From positions 1-64,000 of the forward strand of contig SNVD02004951.1 of assembly GCA_013180625.2 (NCBI GenBank): 64,000 bases of DNA, given 5' to 3'. The notes under the pieces were generated by a model. It worked only from the letters and a program-made list of their open reading frames with translations. It did not search any database and was not told the DNA's origin. The stretch comes from Boswellia sacra (Eukaryota > Streptophyta > Magnoliopsida > Sapindales > Burseraceae). Made by a program: the position numbers and the translations under genes. Shown here piece after piece: positions 1 to 11,040 of the stretch (its first letter is position 1; each line of letters starts with the position of its first letter).

Positions 1-1474
1 GCGATAAAGGAGTGACATCCAAGAGCAATAGATCCTGCACCTTCTCATTGCCCTCACCACTCAAGATGGCAGCCTGAACAGAAGCACCATAGGCAACAGC
101 TTCATCTGGGTTAATGCTCTTGCAAAGCTCCTTTCCATTGAAAAAGTCTTGCAAAAGCTGTTGCACCTTGGGAATCCTAGTGGAACCACCAACAAGCACA
201 ACTTCATGGACAGTGCTCTTGTCCATCTTAGCATCCCTCAGGCACTTCTCAACAGGCTCCATGCACTTCCTAAAGAGATCCATATTAAGCTCCTCAAACC
301 TGGCACGAGTAATGGTTGAATAGAAGTCAATACCCTCATATAAAGAATCAATCTCAATAGTAGTCTGGGCAGTAGATGAAAGAGTCCTCTTCGCTCTCTC
401 ACAAGCAGTCCTCAATCTCCTAAGAGCTCTGGGGTTTCCACTAATATCCTTCTTGTTCTTTCTCTTAAATTCCTGCACAAAGTGATTCACCATTCTATTA
501 TCAAAATCTTCACCACCAAGATGAGTGTCTCCAGCGGTTGACTTCACTTCGAAGATACCTTCCTCAATAGTAAGCAACGAGACATCAAACGTACCACCAC
601 CCAAATCAAAAATCAACACATTCTTTTCACCAACAGTTGTTGCCTTCTTGTCAAGACCGTAAGCAATGGCAGCAGCAGTGGGCTCATTAATTATACGCAT
701 CACATTCATTCCAGCAATGACACCAGCGTCCTTAGTAGCCTGACGCTGAGAATCATTAAAGTAAGCTGGAACGGTGACAACTGCATTCTTAATAGTGGAG
801 CCAAGATAAGCCTCAGCAACCTCACGCATCTTCGTAAGCACCATAGAAGAGATTTCCTCAGCAGCAAACTGTTTCTCTTCACCCTTGTAGTTGATCATAA
901 TCATGGGCTTATCACCCGGCCCAGCAAGGACCTTAAATGGCCAAAGCTTCATATCAGCCTGGACCGATGAATCACTGAACCTCCTCCCAATCAACCGCTT
1001 CGCATCTACAATATTTAAAATATTAAAGTATTAACAAATTATTTATAAAATCAACTTTTATAAATAATATAAACATTCAAATTTTGAAAACCAAAAAAGT
1101 TAACGCCTTTTTAACTTCTTATAATTTCTCAACGATGATAAAAAAAATCTAACGAAACACGCTTAACTTTCTCGAAATAAATTTACAACCGTAACCAGAA
1201 CTATTAAATATTTAAATATAATTATAATAATAATAATAAAAGCTAGACTTGATCATATACCAAAAACGGTGTTGATCGGGTTCATTGCCACCTGGTTCTT
1301 GGCAGCGTCACCAATCAACCGCTCCGTATCGGTGAAGGCCACATAAGACGGCGTCGTTCTATTGCCTTGATCATTGGCAATTATCTCCACGCGATCATGT
1401 TGCCACACCCCGACGCAGGAGTACGTTGTTCCCAAGTCGATCCCAATCGCCGGTCCCTCTCCCTTTCCGGCCAT
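1..1474 (-). CDS. HSP70: Cytosolic heat shock protein 70 (HSC70 type), 5' part, two exons, cut by the window edge
   Basis: ATP-driven cytosolic chaperone of the Hsp70 family. Exon 1 is 1261-1474 and begins [19 protein letters not shown], the phosphate-1 ATP-binding signature. A 255-bp GT-AG intron (1006-1260) interrupts the Asp codon of GDAKRLIG, the position usual for plant cytosolic HSP70 genes. Exon 2 runs from 1005 past the window start. It holds the other family signatures [14 protein letters not shown] and [13 protein letters not shown], and reaches the interdomain linker DLLLLDV at about residue 395. About 406 of roughly 650 residues are present: the whole ATPase domain and the first residues of the substrate-binding domain. 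No frame break is seen. The promoter has a perfect heat-shock element, so heat induction is expected. The family call is safe; the exact paralogue is not resolvable. Confidence 0.97.
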
Positions 1475-1593
1475 CTTATATAAATTTTACTAGTAAAATT
1501 CGACGGCTTTGATTGGAATCGGATTCAAAAGGAATCTGAATTATGAGTTTTATGTTGTGTGCAAGTAGGGAAGAAAGGCAAGGAGAAGAGTGG

Positions 1594-1631
1594 GTTTATA
1601 TTGTGGTTTGGTTCAAGGTTCTAGAATATTC
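1594..1631 (-). promoter_or_regulatory. HSP70 promoter: heat-shock element next to TATA box
   Basis: On the minus strand a TATAAA box lies at 1595-1600, about 120 bp before the ATG. Just upstream of it, 1619-1631 reads TTCTAGAATATTC, three perfect alternating nTTCn/nGAAn units, the binding site of trimeric heat-shock factor. Spacing of about 20 bp between the element and the TATA box is typical of strongly heat-inducible plant promoters. The start of transcription is expected near 1565. Confidence 0.85.
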
Positions 1632-2796
1632 GATTGTTTAAATCTCGGCCGTTTGTATGGATTTTTTGAGACGGTCAATGAAGAACGCGGATTTCTCGAT
1701 TTCGATTGGTTTAAGATTTTTCTCTTTTGTTGACTTCTTTTATTTATTTTTTAATTGGATGGGGAAAGTATCTTATGGGATCTCGTGAGAAATGTGAATT
1801 ATTTCCGCTTCTGTTTCGAGTAAATTTTGTAGACTTTTTAGGTCTATCAATTTTTATGATTTAATTTTTAATACTTAATAGTATGATTGTTTATTTTTTT
1901 ATAAATCTTTTTAAAAAAATAGTAAAAAAATATCTTATTTTTAATGTGATTTTTTTATCTTTTTAATAAAAAATATAAAATATTTATCTTAATAATTGTT
2001 GTAATCCTTTAAAAATTAAATAATTAATAAAATAAAACTAAAATTATTAATAATCATACATTTTATCTTTATTAATTATATTTTTAAATTATTAAATTTA
2101 TTTTATTTAAATTTATTTTTTTCTAATTATTAACCAACGTTTATTTAAATTAGTTAATATAACTAAAATATATTAATAAAAATAACAAAAATATGTAATT
2201 TATATGTAACCTATACAGGAACATAATTAATACTTAATATAATTTATTGATATAAATAAAATAGATATAAATAATAAATTTTAAATAAATAAAAAATATT
2301 ATCCTCAAATAATAACCATTAACAAAATGTCATATAAAATAACAACGTCAATATCAAAAAGATTGATGGCTATTGTTTTATCGAATCAATAGATTTTATG
2401 ACCGTAAAAAAAAATTCTTTATAGAGTAGAAGAATATTATTGAAGAACTTTTTTGTAAATTAATTTTGAAAATAACCTTAAAAATAAGGGGATAGTGTCT
2501 AGAAGAGAGGGGGGGGGGGGGGGTGGGTGCGTTCCGCAAGTTGAAAATGGAGAGAAGGGGGACCGCAGGCTGGCAGAGGAGAGTGAAGGAGATGTAACTT
2601 TGATGCTAGAGGGATATTAAAGTCATTTTATACATTTCAGATGTTTTAAGAGAAAAAAAGTGATATTTTATTTAGATTCAGATTTAAGTGGTTAAAACAA
2701 ACAGCCCCTTGGTCTGCTTTTCGATTCAAATACTGATAATTTAAGATTTCTCAAAATCTTTTGAAACTCAACCTATTTAAAAGTTTTAAATTTTGG
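1632..2796. other. Intergenic, AT-rich, no gene seen
   Basis: This stretch is AT-rich low-complexity DNA with no convincing reading frame on either strand. Its only distinct landmark is a G-run at 2509-2523. Confidence 0.6.
2509..2523 (+). repeat. Homopolymer run of 15 G
   Basis: Fifteen consecutive G are followed by TGGGTG. Such a run can form a G-quadruplex and is prone to length errors in sequencing and to slippage in vivo, so its exact length is uncertain. Confidence 0.8.
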
Positions 2797-2806
2797 TTTT
2801 ATTAAT

Positions 2807-2937
2807 GGGTAAATATCATATACCACCCCTATGTTTTGACTTAATTACGTCCAGAGTCGCCGTTTGCATTTTTTGTCTTAGACTACCCCTACCTTTTCAA
2901 AACAAATCATGGACCACCCTTCCGTTATAAATTCCGT
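2807..2937 (+). repeat. MULE left terminal inverted repeat
   Basis: The repeat starts GGGTAAATATCATATACC and pairs base for base with the reverse complement of 8742-8872, which starts GGGCAAATATCATATACC. By eye three mismatches occur in 131 bp. These termini are where the transposase is expected to bind. Confidence 0.93.
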
Positions 2938-3837
2938 TAAATTTTAGTAAATAAGTTGAAATAACATGACTAAAATGGTAAATATACAATAACAAGTCAT
3001 CACTATATAACGTAAGACTTCACTTTCTCTTTCTTCTCGGTCCCCACTTGATCAACTTTTCTATTTCTTTATTCACTTCTTCTTCTGGTTCGCGCGCTGG
3101 TTCACCAACCCGACTTCATGCAAAGCCGAACTAAAGCTTCGTCTTCCGCAACCGTGAAAAATCCTTGAAAAGTTTCTTTGAACGTCAACTGGTAAGTTAT
3201 GCTTCTTATGATTCGCTTCTTGGACGCCATGCATGTAAGTTGGAATGAAAAACTCCACGTTGCATCTGTTGTATGTTTTATTTTGTGCTTTTTCATACAA
3301 CTTGAAAGTTTCTTTTTCTTCTATTGTTGATATATGTAGTGCTATATGCATTGCATTTGTCTGAAAATATTTAAGTCGAAACCCTAATAATTTGGTTAAA
3401 ATTGGGGGTTTTTTAAATTGAGGTGAAATTCGTATAATTTATATGTTATTTTTGCTGGTTGGACCGCTATATTAACATGCATGTATCCGTGATGTTGATT
3501 TTATATTAGTTTCATGATCTTGTTCTTGTGTAATGTATAACCATTGATGCGTAAACATGGGGCTTTTCAAAATTGAGGTTATTATTATATTATTTATGTG
3601 TCTTTTTAAGTGGTTTTAATGTTATTGATTGAAATGCATGTAAATTTATGCTGCAGTATATGTTATAGTAGTTCTGAATATCTCTTCCCTGTCTAATCTG
3701 TTGACTCATGATTTTGTTTCTACGTGTTTAAAACAATTGGTAATCATATATACTGCAATATTTGTGAGTTTATTTGTAAAAGCATATTGATGTGTTTTTA
3801 TTGTGTGTTTAATGTTATTGATGCATATGGTAGTGAT

Positions 3838-6800
3838 ATGGATGTGTTTTTCTTAACATTGAGATGTAATGGTACCGAGATACCATTTGGTTTCGTTGAC
3901 CCTGATAAAGTGTCCAGAATAGGTCTTTTTCAGGTTGCTAATGAGGTTTTTGGTCTGGGGGTTGTTGATTTTAGGGATGTTAAATTTAGTTGTGAGTTGC
4001 CTTGGAATGGTGAGAGTAATTGACAATGACTCTCAATTCTTAGAATTATTGAAAATGTTTGAAAAAAACAATGTTTTCGAAATTACAATTGATGTTGAGG
4101 TTACCCCTATAGAAACTGAGCCTTTGAACTGTCAGTTACCTATAAGTGACAAAGAACAAGAGAATGATGCTAGGTTGGGTTGTAATATAGGTGAAAGTGA
4201 GACTGAACCTGGGGTAGGGTGTAATTTAGGTGAAAATGAAGAGGGGAGTGCTGAGTTAGGTTGTGATTTAGAAGAAAATTCACCTGTAGGTGACAATGGA
4301 GCTGTACCTGAGGTGACCAATTTACAAGAAACTATAGGAAAAGAAGCTGAACCTGAGAATTCCAATGTAGAACCATGTACTGAACCTGAATTGCCCAATG
4401 TAGAACAAAGTGCAGACAGAGAAGTATCTTCTGAGTTGCCTAACATGGAAGATGTAGAAAAGTCAATAGGGCATAGTGGGTTTTCATTAGAATCTGATTC
4501 AGATGCTCATTACAGGCCTGATTCTGATGTTGAGGTTGATGATGATGATAGTGTTGTAGGCAGTGGCAGTGAAAATGTCTCATCACTTGACAACTCACAT
4601 TATCAAAGTGATGGGGAGAATTTTGAGAGATTAATTAGTAGTTCTGAAGATGAAGTAGGGAGTGCTACAATGGCCAGGGTGCATAGAAAGAATTTGTGTA
4701 GGGCTGGCTTAGATGGAGAGGTAGTATTTAGGGTAGGGCAAACATTTGAGAATGCCCAACATTTTAGACAAGCTTTGAGAGAGTATTCAGTGAGGACTGG
4801 AATAGTGCTGCATAGGGTGAAAAATGAGAAAGTAAGGATTACATGTAAGTGTGCAAAACCTGGCTGCCCATGGAGGATTCATGCCTCAAAAACCCAAGAT
4901 CTAGTGACTTTTAAAAGAAATACTTACTATCCAGACCATTATTGTACAAAAGATCCAAACACCCCTGAGGGCACATATTTGTGGATAGCCAAAACCTATG
5001 AGGATCAATTTAGGGACAATCCTAACCTAACAATAGACTGGTTAGAAAAAGATTTGAAAAGAAAATATGCCCTAGAACCATCCAAGCAGAAGCTATATAG
5101 AGCTAGGATGAGAGCTTTGCAAGTCATAGGTGAACACCATGCAAAAGCCCTTAGCCTTTTGCATAAATATTCCAACATCGTGAGGTTAACAAACCCTGGT
5201 TCCACTGTATATGTGAAGGCAGATGCTGATTTGATTTCTGCAAACCCCAAATTTCAAGGTTTTTTCATTAGCTTTCCATCACAAAGGGCAGGGTTTATAG
5301 AGGGCTGTAGACCTTTTATTGGTCTTGATGGATGTCATCTTAAGGGTCCAATGGGAGGGGTACTATTAGCTGCTATTGGTATCGATGCAAATAATGGGAT
5401 GCATCCTGTAGCAATAGGAATTTGTGAAGTAGAATGCAACTATACATGGAATTGGTTTCTTGAGTTACTAGGTCAACATATAGGAGGAGTTGATGGTTTA
5501 GGCCTGCCCATGACTTTCATGAGTGATAGGCAGAAAGGTATTCTCAATGCTGTGAATGCACAGTGGCCATATGCATCTAATAGGTTCTGTGGGAAGCACT
5601 TATATGATAATTTCAAGAAGGCTCACCCAGGACCAGGCCTCCAACAGCTGTTTTGGAGGGCATGTAAGGCTGCCAATATCAATACCTTTCATTCTGCAGT
5701 GGAAGAGTTGAAGGAAGTGAATGCTGCAGCTTATGAGTACCTAGCAAAGTTGGCACCTGATACCTGGAGCAGGCATGCTTTTGATGCTAGGGTAAAGGTT
5801 GACCATGTAACCAATAACATCTTAGAGTCTTTTAACTCATGGATCAACCGCCATCGTAGCCAAACCTATCCAAGCATGGTGGAGGATATAAGAAGAAAGA
5901 TAATGAAAAGGATGCAGAACAAGTAAGTGATATTTCATTTGATTTTTTTTATAACCTGTTTTATTTATCTTTCTTACATACTTACATTTGATTTTTGCAA
6001 TTCAGATTTTACAATTTATTCATTCCATACAGTTCAATTCAATATTTGCAGTTTGTTTATTACTTTCACTAACATTTTGTAAGTTCAATTACAGGTTTTC
6101 AGAATGTATGCATTGGCATGGTGATTTAAGACCTAGAATCAGGGCAGTTATTAAAGAAACAGGAGAGACAAGTAGGTTAATGGAGGTGATGTGGTGTGGA
6201 GGATTAGAATTTGAAGTTGTTTACAAGGGAAGAGTAAGCATTGTAAGGCTTAATGAAGGTTTTTGTTCATGTGGGATGTTTGAGATTTCTGGTTTGCCAT
6301 GTGCCCATGCAATAACTTGTGCACATGAGAGGAGGGTGGATGTACACCAATTTGTGGACAAGATTTTTCTAAGAGATAGATATATTGCTGCTTATAACCA
6401 CCATATAAGACCCATACCTGATCAATCTGAATGGCCAGAAGTTCCTTGTAATGAGCTTCAACCTCCCAAGGTTAGAACCAAAGCAGGGAGGCCAAAGAAG
6501 AATAGGAGAAGGGCTGTAGATGAAGGCCATGGCCCAAGGAAGCTGTTTACAATGATATGCACCAATTGTGGGGGTTATAACCACAACAGAAAGAGTTGCA
6601 AAGTTGCCCCAGCACCAAAAAAAAAAGGTAATATGAATTAGGTTACAATTTTCAAAATAGTAATTTTCATTTGTAATTAGATATCTGAGCAACTTTATCT
6701 TTTGGTACAAGGCCCGAACTGGATCTCAGATAGGGCAGGCATCAACATCTCAGCCAACAACGGAAGCAACATCTGAGGCAGCTCCAGGAACATCTAAGCA

Positions 6801-7401
6801 ACCTAAACAAAAGAGGGTAAAATTAATTTCACAAAGTTCTCTTTTATAGCTGATATTTTGACTGACATTTCATTCTTTATGTTATAGGTTATAACTACAT
6901 CTCAGGCATATTCACAGGCATGTCAACAACCACATTCCACAACATCTCAGCCACCCCCAGCCCCTAAGAAACAGAAGGTAACTTTCTTTTTCTTTAAGGA
7001 ATGTGATTTTACTTCAGTTGTTAACTTCACTTTTTTTGTCTTAGGTTGGAAGATCTTCTCAGTTACCTGCAGCACCATCTCACCCATAATCATCAGTCTT
7101 ATTTCAGTCACCTCCACCAATCTCAGTCACTTCAAACTACTTTATCTCAACCATCTCAAACTGCTTCTCACTCACTAAGATCACCATCCCAGCCACCTCC
7201 AGCAGCATCTCAAGGTTCTCAGATATCATCTCAACAATCAGTTAAGTCACCCACATTTAGGACAAGGACAGGTAGTATTTGAAATTGATTTGTTTTGAAT
7301 TTAAAGCAATTGTGTCCTTCAATATGTCTTGCTAATTTATTTTCTTTTTTGTTAATCATGCAGAAGCAAGGTGGCTTCCCAAAACAAAACCGTGTGAGTA
7401 A
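3838..7401 (+). CDS. MuDR-family transposase of the MULE, multi-exon, with apparent frame breaks
   Basis: This gene encodes the DDE transposase that would cut and insert the MULE. The main exon is open to 5922, ending at a GTAAGT donor, and continues in frame at 6095 after an acceptor. In order it shows a PB1-like N-terminal domain (3838-4080), an acidic low-complexity region, a MuDR domain near FRVGQTFENAQHF, and the MULE catalytic core. The catalytic residues are Asp in FIGLDGCHLKG (5327), Asp in SDRQKGI (5525) and Glu in NNILESFN (5825). A SWIM zinc finger (CSCGMFEISGLPCAHA) and a CCHC knuckle (CTNCGGYNHNRKSC) follow in exon 2. Probable tail exons near 6720-6817, 6889-6979, 7045-7271 and 7364-7401 encode Ser/Gln/Pro-rich sequence. 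Breaks: a one-base frame change between 4008 and 4023 and a stop in the tail near 7087. An internal start at 3935 or 4008 would avoid the first break, so activity is uncertain. Confidence 0.85.
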
Positions 7402-7827
7402 CCAAGTTTAGCTAGGATCTTGGTTTTTGGTAGGTTTTGATGTATGCAAACTTTTAAGTGAATGGTGTATAGGATTTAATAGGGAAACTATGTGGGGTTG
7501 CATGTCTTTTTGTACAGAAACCTGTGGGGTTGCATTTTTTTTGTAAAGCAAACTGTAACAGCATGCAGAAGCTAGGCATATGGCATCTAAATTTTATTTT
7601 TTTGTATCACATTCTCCATTCTGAATATTATGCTCTATATGGCATTGATAAGGCATAATATTCAATTCAAACTCAATGCAAAAATGATGTGATATTTTGT
7701 TTAAAACAATGCAACAATGTTCTATTAATACAAACTTTTCTTGAACACATTGGCTTTTTTTTTTCATTTCACTGTTAGATACTACATACATGCCCATCAA
7801 TGTGCATTTCATTAATCTGTTATTACA

Positions 7828-8265
7828 TTACATGATCTTTACAAGACATGCAACTAAAAACAGCAAGAAAATGTAGAGTAGGAGCTTGCAGACCATTACA
7901 GCATTCCTCAAGTGTTCATTAATTTGTTGGATAGTTTCACTGTTGCTGAGCAGTTGTTTCAAATCATCATGCATCTCTCTTATGATAGGATCAGCAGCAT
8001 CCATCTCTTCTCTCTGACCATGAAAGCATTCAGCATCATATTCATATTCTTCATTATCAGGCTCCCACCACCTGTAAAAGTTGCATGCTCCATTTCTGCA
8101 TATGAAATAGAGCTTACCAGGATTCTTTGTTGACTCTGATATCATAACAGCAACCTTTAGACCACACTTGCATTTCCTGTTTTTGAATTTTATTAAGTTG
8201 CCATTCACCTTTCTACTTGTTCAGTTGTGAGAGTGTGTTGAACTGCTTGACATTGATTGACTCAT
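7828..8265 (-). pseudogene. GRF-type zinc finger, coiled-coil and membrane-anchor protein inside the MULE, with a premature stop
   Basis: A second MULE gene, convergent with the transposase. An ATG at 8263-8265 opens a Ser-rich start, but an in-frame TGA lies at 8221-8223. The frame then stays open for about 130 residues to 7828. These show a GRF zinc finger (CKCG near the start, then NPGKLYFIC and CNFYRWWEPD), a charged helical region (EEMDAADPIIREMHDDLKQL) and a hydrophobic C-terminal segment (CKLLLYIFLLFLVACLV) that looks like a membrane anchor. Small plant proteins of this GRF, coiled-coil and tail-anchor layout form a large uncharacterised family (At4g04775-like, from memory). The function is unknown. 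Its position, next to a transposase in opposite orientation, recalls the mudrA/mudrB pair of maize MuDR, but the protein is not visibly related to MURB. Confidence 0.7.
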
Positions 8266-8741
8266 TGCTTTACATGTGTTAATATGGATGACTGGTTGTG
8301 TGTTGAGAATGATGCTGGTTAAGCTTTTCGATTGTTGGATGTGTATGAATAATGCTTCGTGTGAATGGTGATTAAGGATGCTGAATTTCTAAGTTTAATG
8401 CTTAGGATTTTAGATGAATTTTGCTGTAGTTGAATGCCAGGAAATGTGATCGAATTTTGTTATGCAACATAAGTACTTATACTGCACAATTCATGTCCTG
8501 CATGGAGTCCAACGGCTATAAAGCAACGGCTACTTAATTTTTTGATTTGTTTAGGGGCAAAAATGTCATCTAGGTCACCGAAAATGCATATGAAAGTCTA
8601 TATAAAATTCACTGTTTTAAGGGTAAATTGATCTTTTAACATTATGTTGTGTCCTTAGTTTCTGCACATGTTTTTTAATAACTGCTTAGAGGGGTATTTT
8701 AGTAATAGTACTCAAACTGGATGAAAATCTGATGTCAACAG

Positions 8742-8872
8742 ACGGAATTTCTAACGGAAGGGTGGTCCATGATTTGTTTTGAAAAGGTAGGGGTAGTCTA
8801 AGACAAAAAATACAAACGGCGACTCTGGACGTAATTAAGTCAAAACATAGGGGTGGTATATGATATTTGCCC
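8742..8872 (-). repeat. MULE right terminal inverted repeat
   Basis: This is the reverse complement of the left repeat at 2807-2937, at about 98 percent identity by eye. It is followed directly by the right copy of the 10-bp target duplication at 8873-8882. Confidence 0.93.
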
Positions 8873-8914
8873 TTTTATTAATTAGTTTAGTTCTTTCAAT
8901 TTTTTAATACTATC

Positions 8915-9367
8915 TGTTATGGCCATAACAATATTGGGCCTCAATTATTTCTAATACAGTAAGCCCATTACTGAAGCCCATTATTTGGGCCTATTGTCTG
9001 GGTCCCACAATGACCAATCCTGACTCAATTATTTCTAATACAGTAAGCCCATTACTGAAGCCCATTATCTGGGTCCCACAATAACTCATCCTGACTCCTA
9101 TATAAACCATCCGGATTATAACTCAAGGTATGCACACTTTTCTGAACTCATTCTCTCTCTAAATTTCCCTTGATTTTGAGAGCTTCTCTCTCTACAAAAT
9201 TCTCCCAGAAAATTCTGGAGTGCCGGAAACTGACTTGAGCGTCGGAGGGTTCTCGCCGGCACCACTGCCGACACCCCTGACTATTTTTCTTTATTCTCAG
9301 AATTGGACCCGACGTACAACCCGAGCTCTGACCCGCTTCCCGGTCGTCCGGAAATCGTGCATCAACA
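8915..9367 (+). repeat. 5' LTR of the Tat-type element
   Basis: The LTR begins TGTTATGGCC and ends GCATCAACA. Its U3 holds an internal direct repeat: a block of about 70 bp starting CAATTATTTCTAATACAG near 8942 is repeated near 9023. A TATA box (CTATATAAACC, 9098-9108) marks the promoter. The same length and layout are seen in the 3' LTR. Confidence 0.93.
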
Positions 9368-9369
9368 GT

Positions 9370-9387
9370 TGACGCCGTCTGTGGGAA
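9370..9387 (+). other. Primer binding site
   Basis: TGACGCCGTC follows the 5' LTR by two bases. It matches the PBS core TGGCGCCGTC, complementary to the 3' end of tRNA-Asp, with one change. First-strand synthesis would start here. Confidence 0.65.
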
Positions 9388-9442
9388 CGACAATCTAAGC
9401 CTCTTTAGTTGTTGCTCCTATCCAAACGTACTCAAACACACC

Positions 9443-10932
9443 ATGAGTCACGAATCCCAATACTCAACCTCCCTAGAGGTTGACGAAGAAATCGAGGTCG
9501 AAGCGCCTCCCCGACGCCGAAGGGTAGTTGACACAGGGAGAGCTTTAGTGATATCCTCTGGGGTGGGGCCTAACGTCAGGCAACCCCGACTTCCACTTAA
9601 AAGACCGAGGAAGGGCAAGACGAATTGACTAACTACCATGGAACATACCATGCAAAATTTTAGTGAACAGATGAATCGTATGGTGACTATGTTCAACCAA
9701 GCATTTGGACAAAGTGCTCAGCAGGCTGCAAACACTACTGTGAATAACCCAATGAGTGTCATGGTAGTACCTAATGTCCAGACGGATGTTGGTGGGCATC
9801 CTGATTTAGTCGCCCAGACTACTAGATTGCCTCACTATCGGGTCATTCAACCGAATATTCCCCATCCTATTGATCAAGGAGGGGATGGTCGTTCACAGAT
9901 TCCCTCCCCCTCGCATATCATATCTGAACAACAGTTAGCAGCAGTAGACCTTCGACACTCTCTGAACAAGAAGCGCCATACAAGCGTTGAACAGATACCA
10001 AGGGGAAGTAATGTTGGTCAGCCCGCCTATTCTTATCATGGTCTTACGCTCCAGGGCGTAATTATCAGTCAAAAAGAAATCGCCCCAGCTCACCACCTAG
10101 ATTCAAGAATCATCGCCCAGATGTCGTCCCAATGGATGTCTCAGAGGAGGAAACGTCTGATAATCATTATGCGGAGTTCAAGCGAGAAATGGATGAAAAA
10201 ATCCATAAACTGGAGAGGTTGATTAAGCGTTCTGGTGGAGAAGAAGATGGTCGTCCACAATGGGAATCACCCTTTGCTGAGGATATCCTTAGGGAAAGGT
10301 ACCCGTATGGGTTTCGGATGCCGCAACTTGAACTTTACCAAGGGACGATGGACCCCCGAGAGCATTTAGACTCTTTTATTTCTCATATGGAGATACAAGG
10401 GGTCTCAGGGGGAATCATGTGCAGAACTTTTTCTCTTACCCTTGGAGGATCAGCTAAGCAATGGTATAGAAGGCTACCAGCTGCATCCATCTCCAGCTTT
10501 GATGAGCTTGCCCGTAGTTTCCTCACGCATTTTAGCAATATGAAAACAAGAAGTCGACCAGCGCAGAGCCTTCTTTCAATCAAGCAGGGTCGTAATGAAT
10601 CCCTCCGTGCATTTTTAGACAGATATCAGCGAGAGGTTGCCCGAGTGGATCTATTCCATGATGGTTACGCTATGCCAGGTTTGGTTCAAGGAATCAGAGG
10701 GGAGCTCCCTCTAGCATGGGAATTCTCCGTTAACCTCCCACGTACGTACCAAGAAGCATTAGCAAGGGTCTCTAGCCATGCTGATGCAGAGGAAAATTTT
10801 CAAGCAAATTACCCTGGGCAGACTCCGGTGGTACCTAATTCCTCACGTACAGATAGACGACCGTATGATAATCGTAGAGGAGAATCTCATGATAGAAATC
10901 GAAGGTCAGTTCCGGATCGACGCTCTGCGTAA
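9443..10932 (+). pseudogene. gag of the Tat-type element, broken
   Basis: The capsid gene begins at 9443 (MSHESQYSTS). An in-frame TGA stops it at 9626-9628. The frame resumes at 9638, then shifts by one frame near 10035-10045. The new frame runs to a TAA at 10930-10932. The last part (from 10132) carries the retrotransposon gag domain, with the recognisable run WYRRLPAASISSFDELAR and a basic Arg-rich end. Three lesions mean no full Gag can be made from this copy. The reading frame after 10932 continues without change into the pol frame, so gag and pol were probably once a single frame. Confidence 0.85.
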
Positions 10933-11040
10933 GATACAGTCATAAACGATCACTTCCTGTCGCAAGGGTCATCCACTCGACCCTGCCAAGAGCATCATGA
11001 TCGACCTCAGGAGGAACACCGTACGTTCACGTTACTTAAT

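Larger units (their letters stand above)
2807..8872 (+). mobile_element. Complete Mutator-like element (MULE), 6.07 kb
   Basis: A full-length class II DNA transposon of the Mutator superfamily. It is bounded by terminal inverted repeats of 131 bp (2807-2937 and 8742-8872) that differ at only about three positions. Both sides carry the same 10-bp target-site duplication TTTTATTAAT (2797-2806 and 8873-8882), a length inside the 9-11 bp typical for Mutator. Inside are a MuDR-type transposase gene on the plus strand and a convergent GRF-zinc-finger gene on the minus strand. The segments 7402-7827 and 8266-8741 hold no further gene. Near-identical termini and a perfect duplication point to recent insertion, although the transposase gene already shows breaks. 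Confidence 0.95.

Noticed and set aside
114..323. 69-codon frame on the plus strand.
   Set aside because: It is the antisense of HSP70 exon 2.
4132..4446. 104-codon antisense frame in the transposase acidic region.
   Set aside because: It is the complement of a low-complexity Glu-rich coding region.
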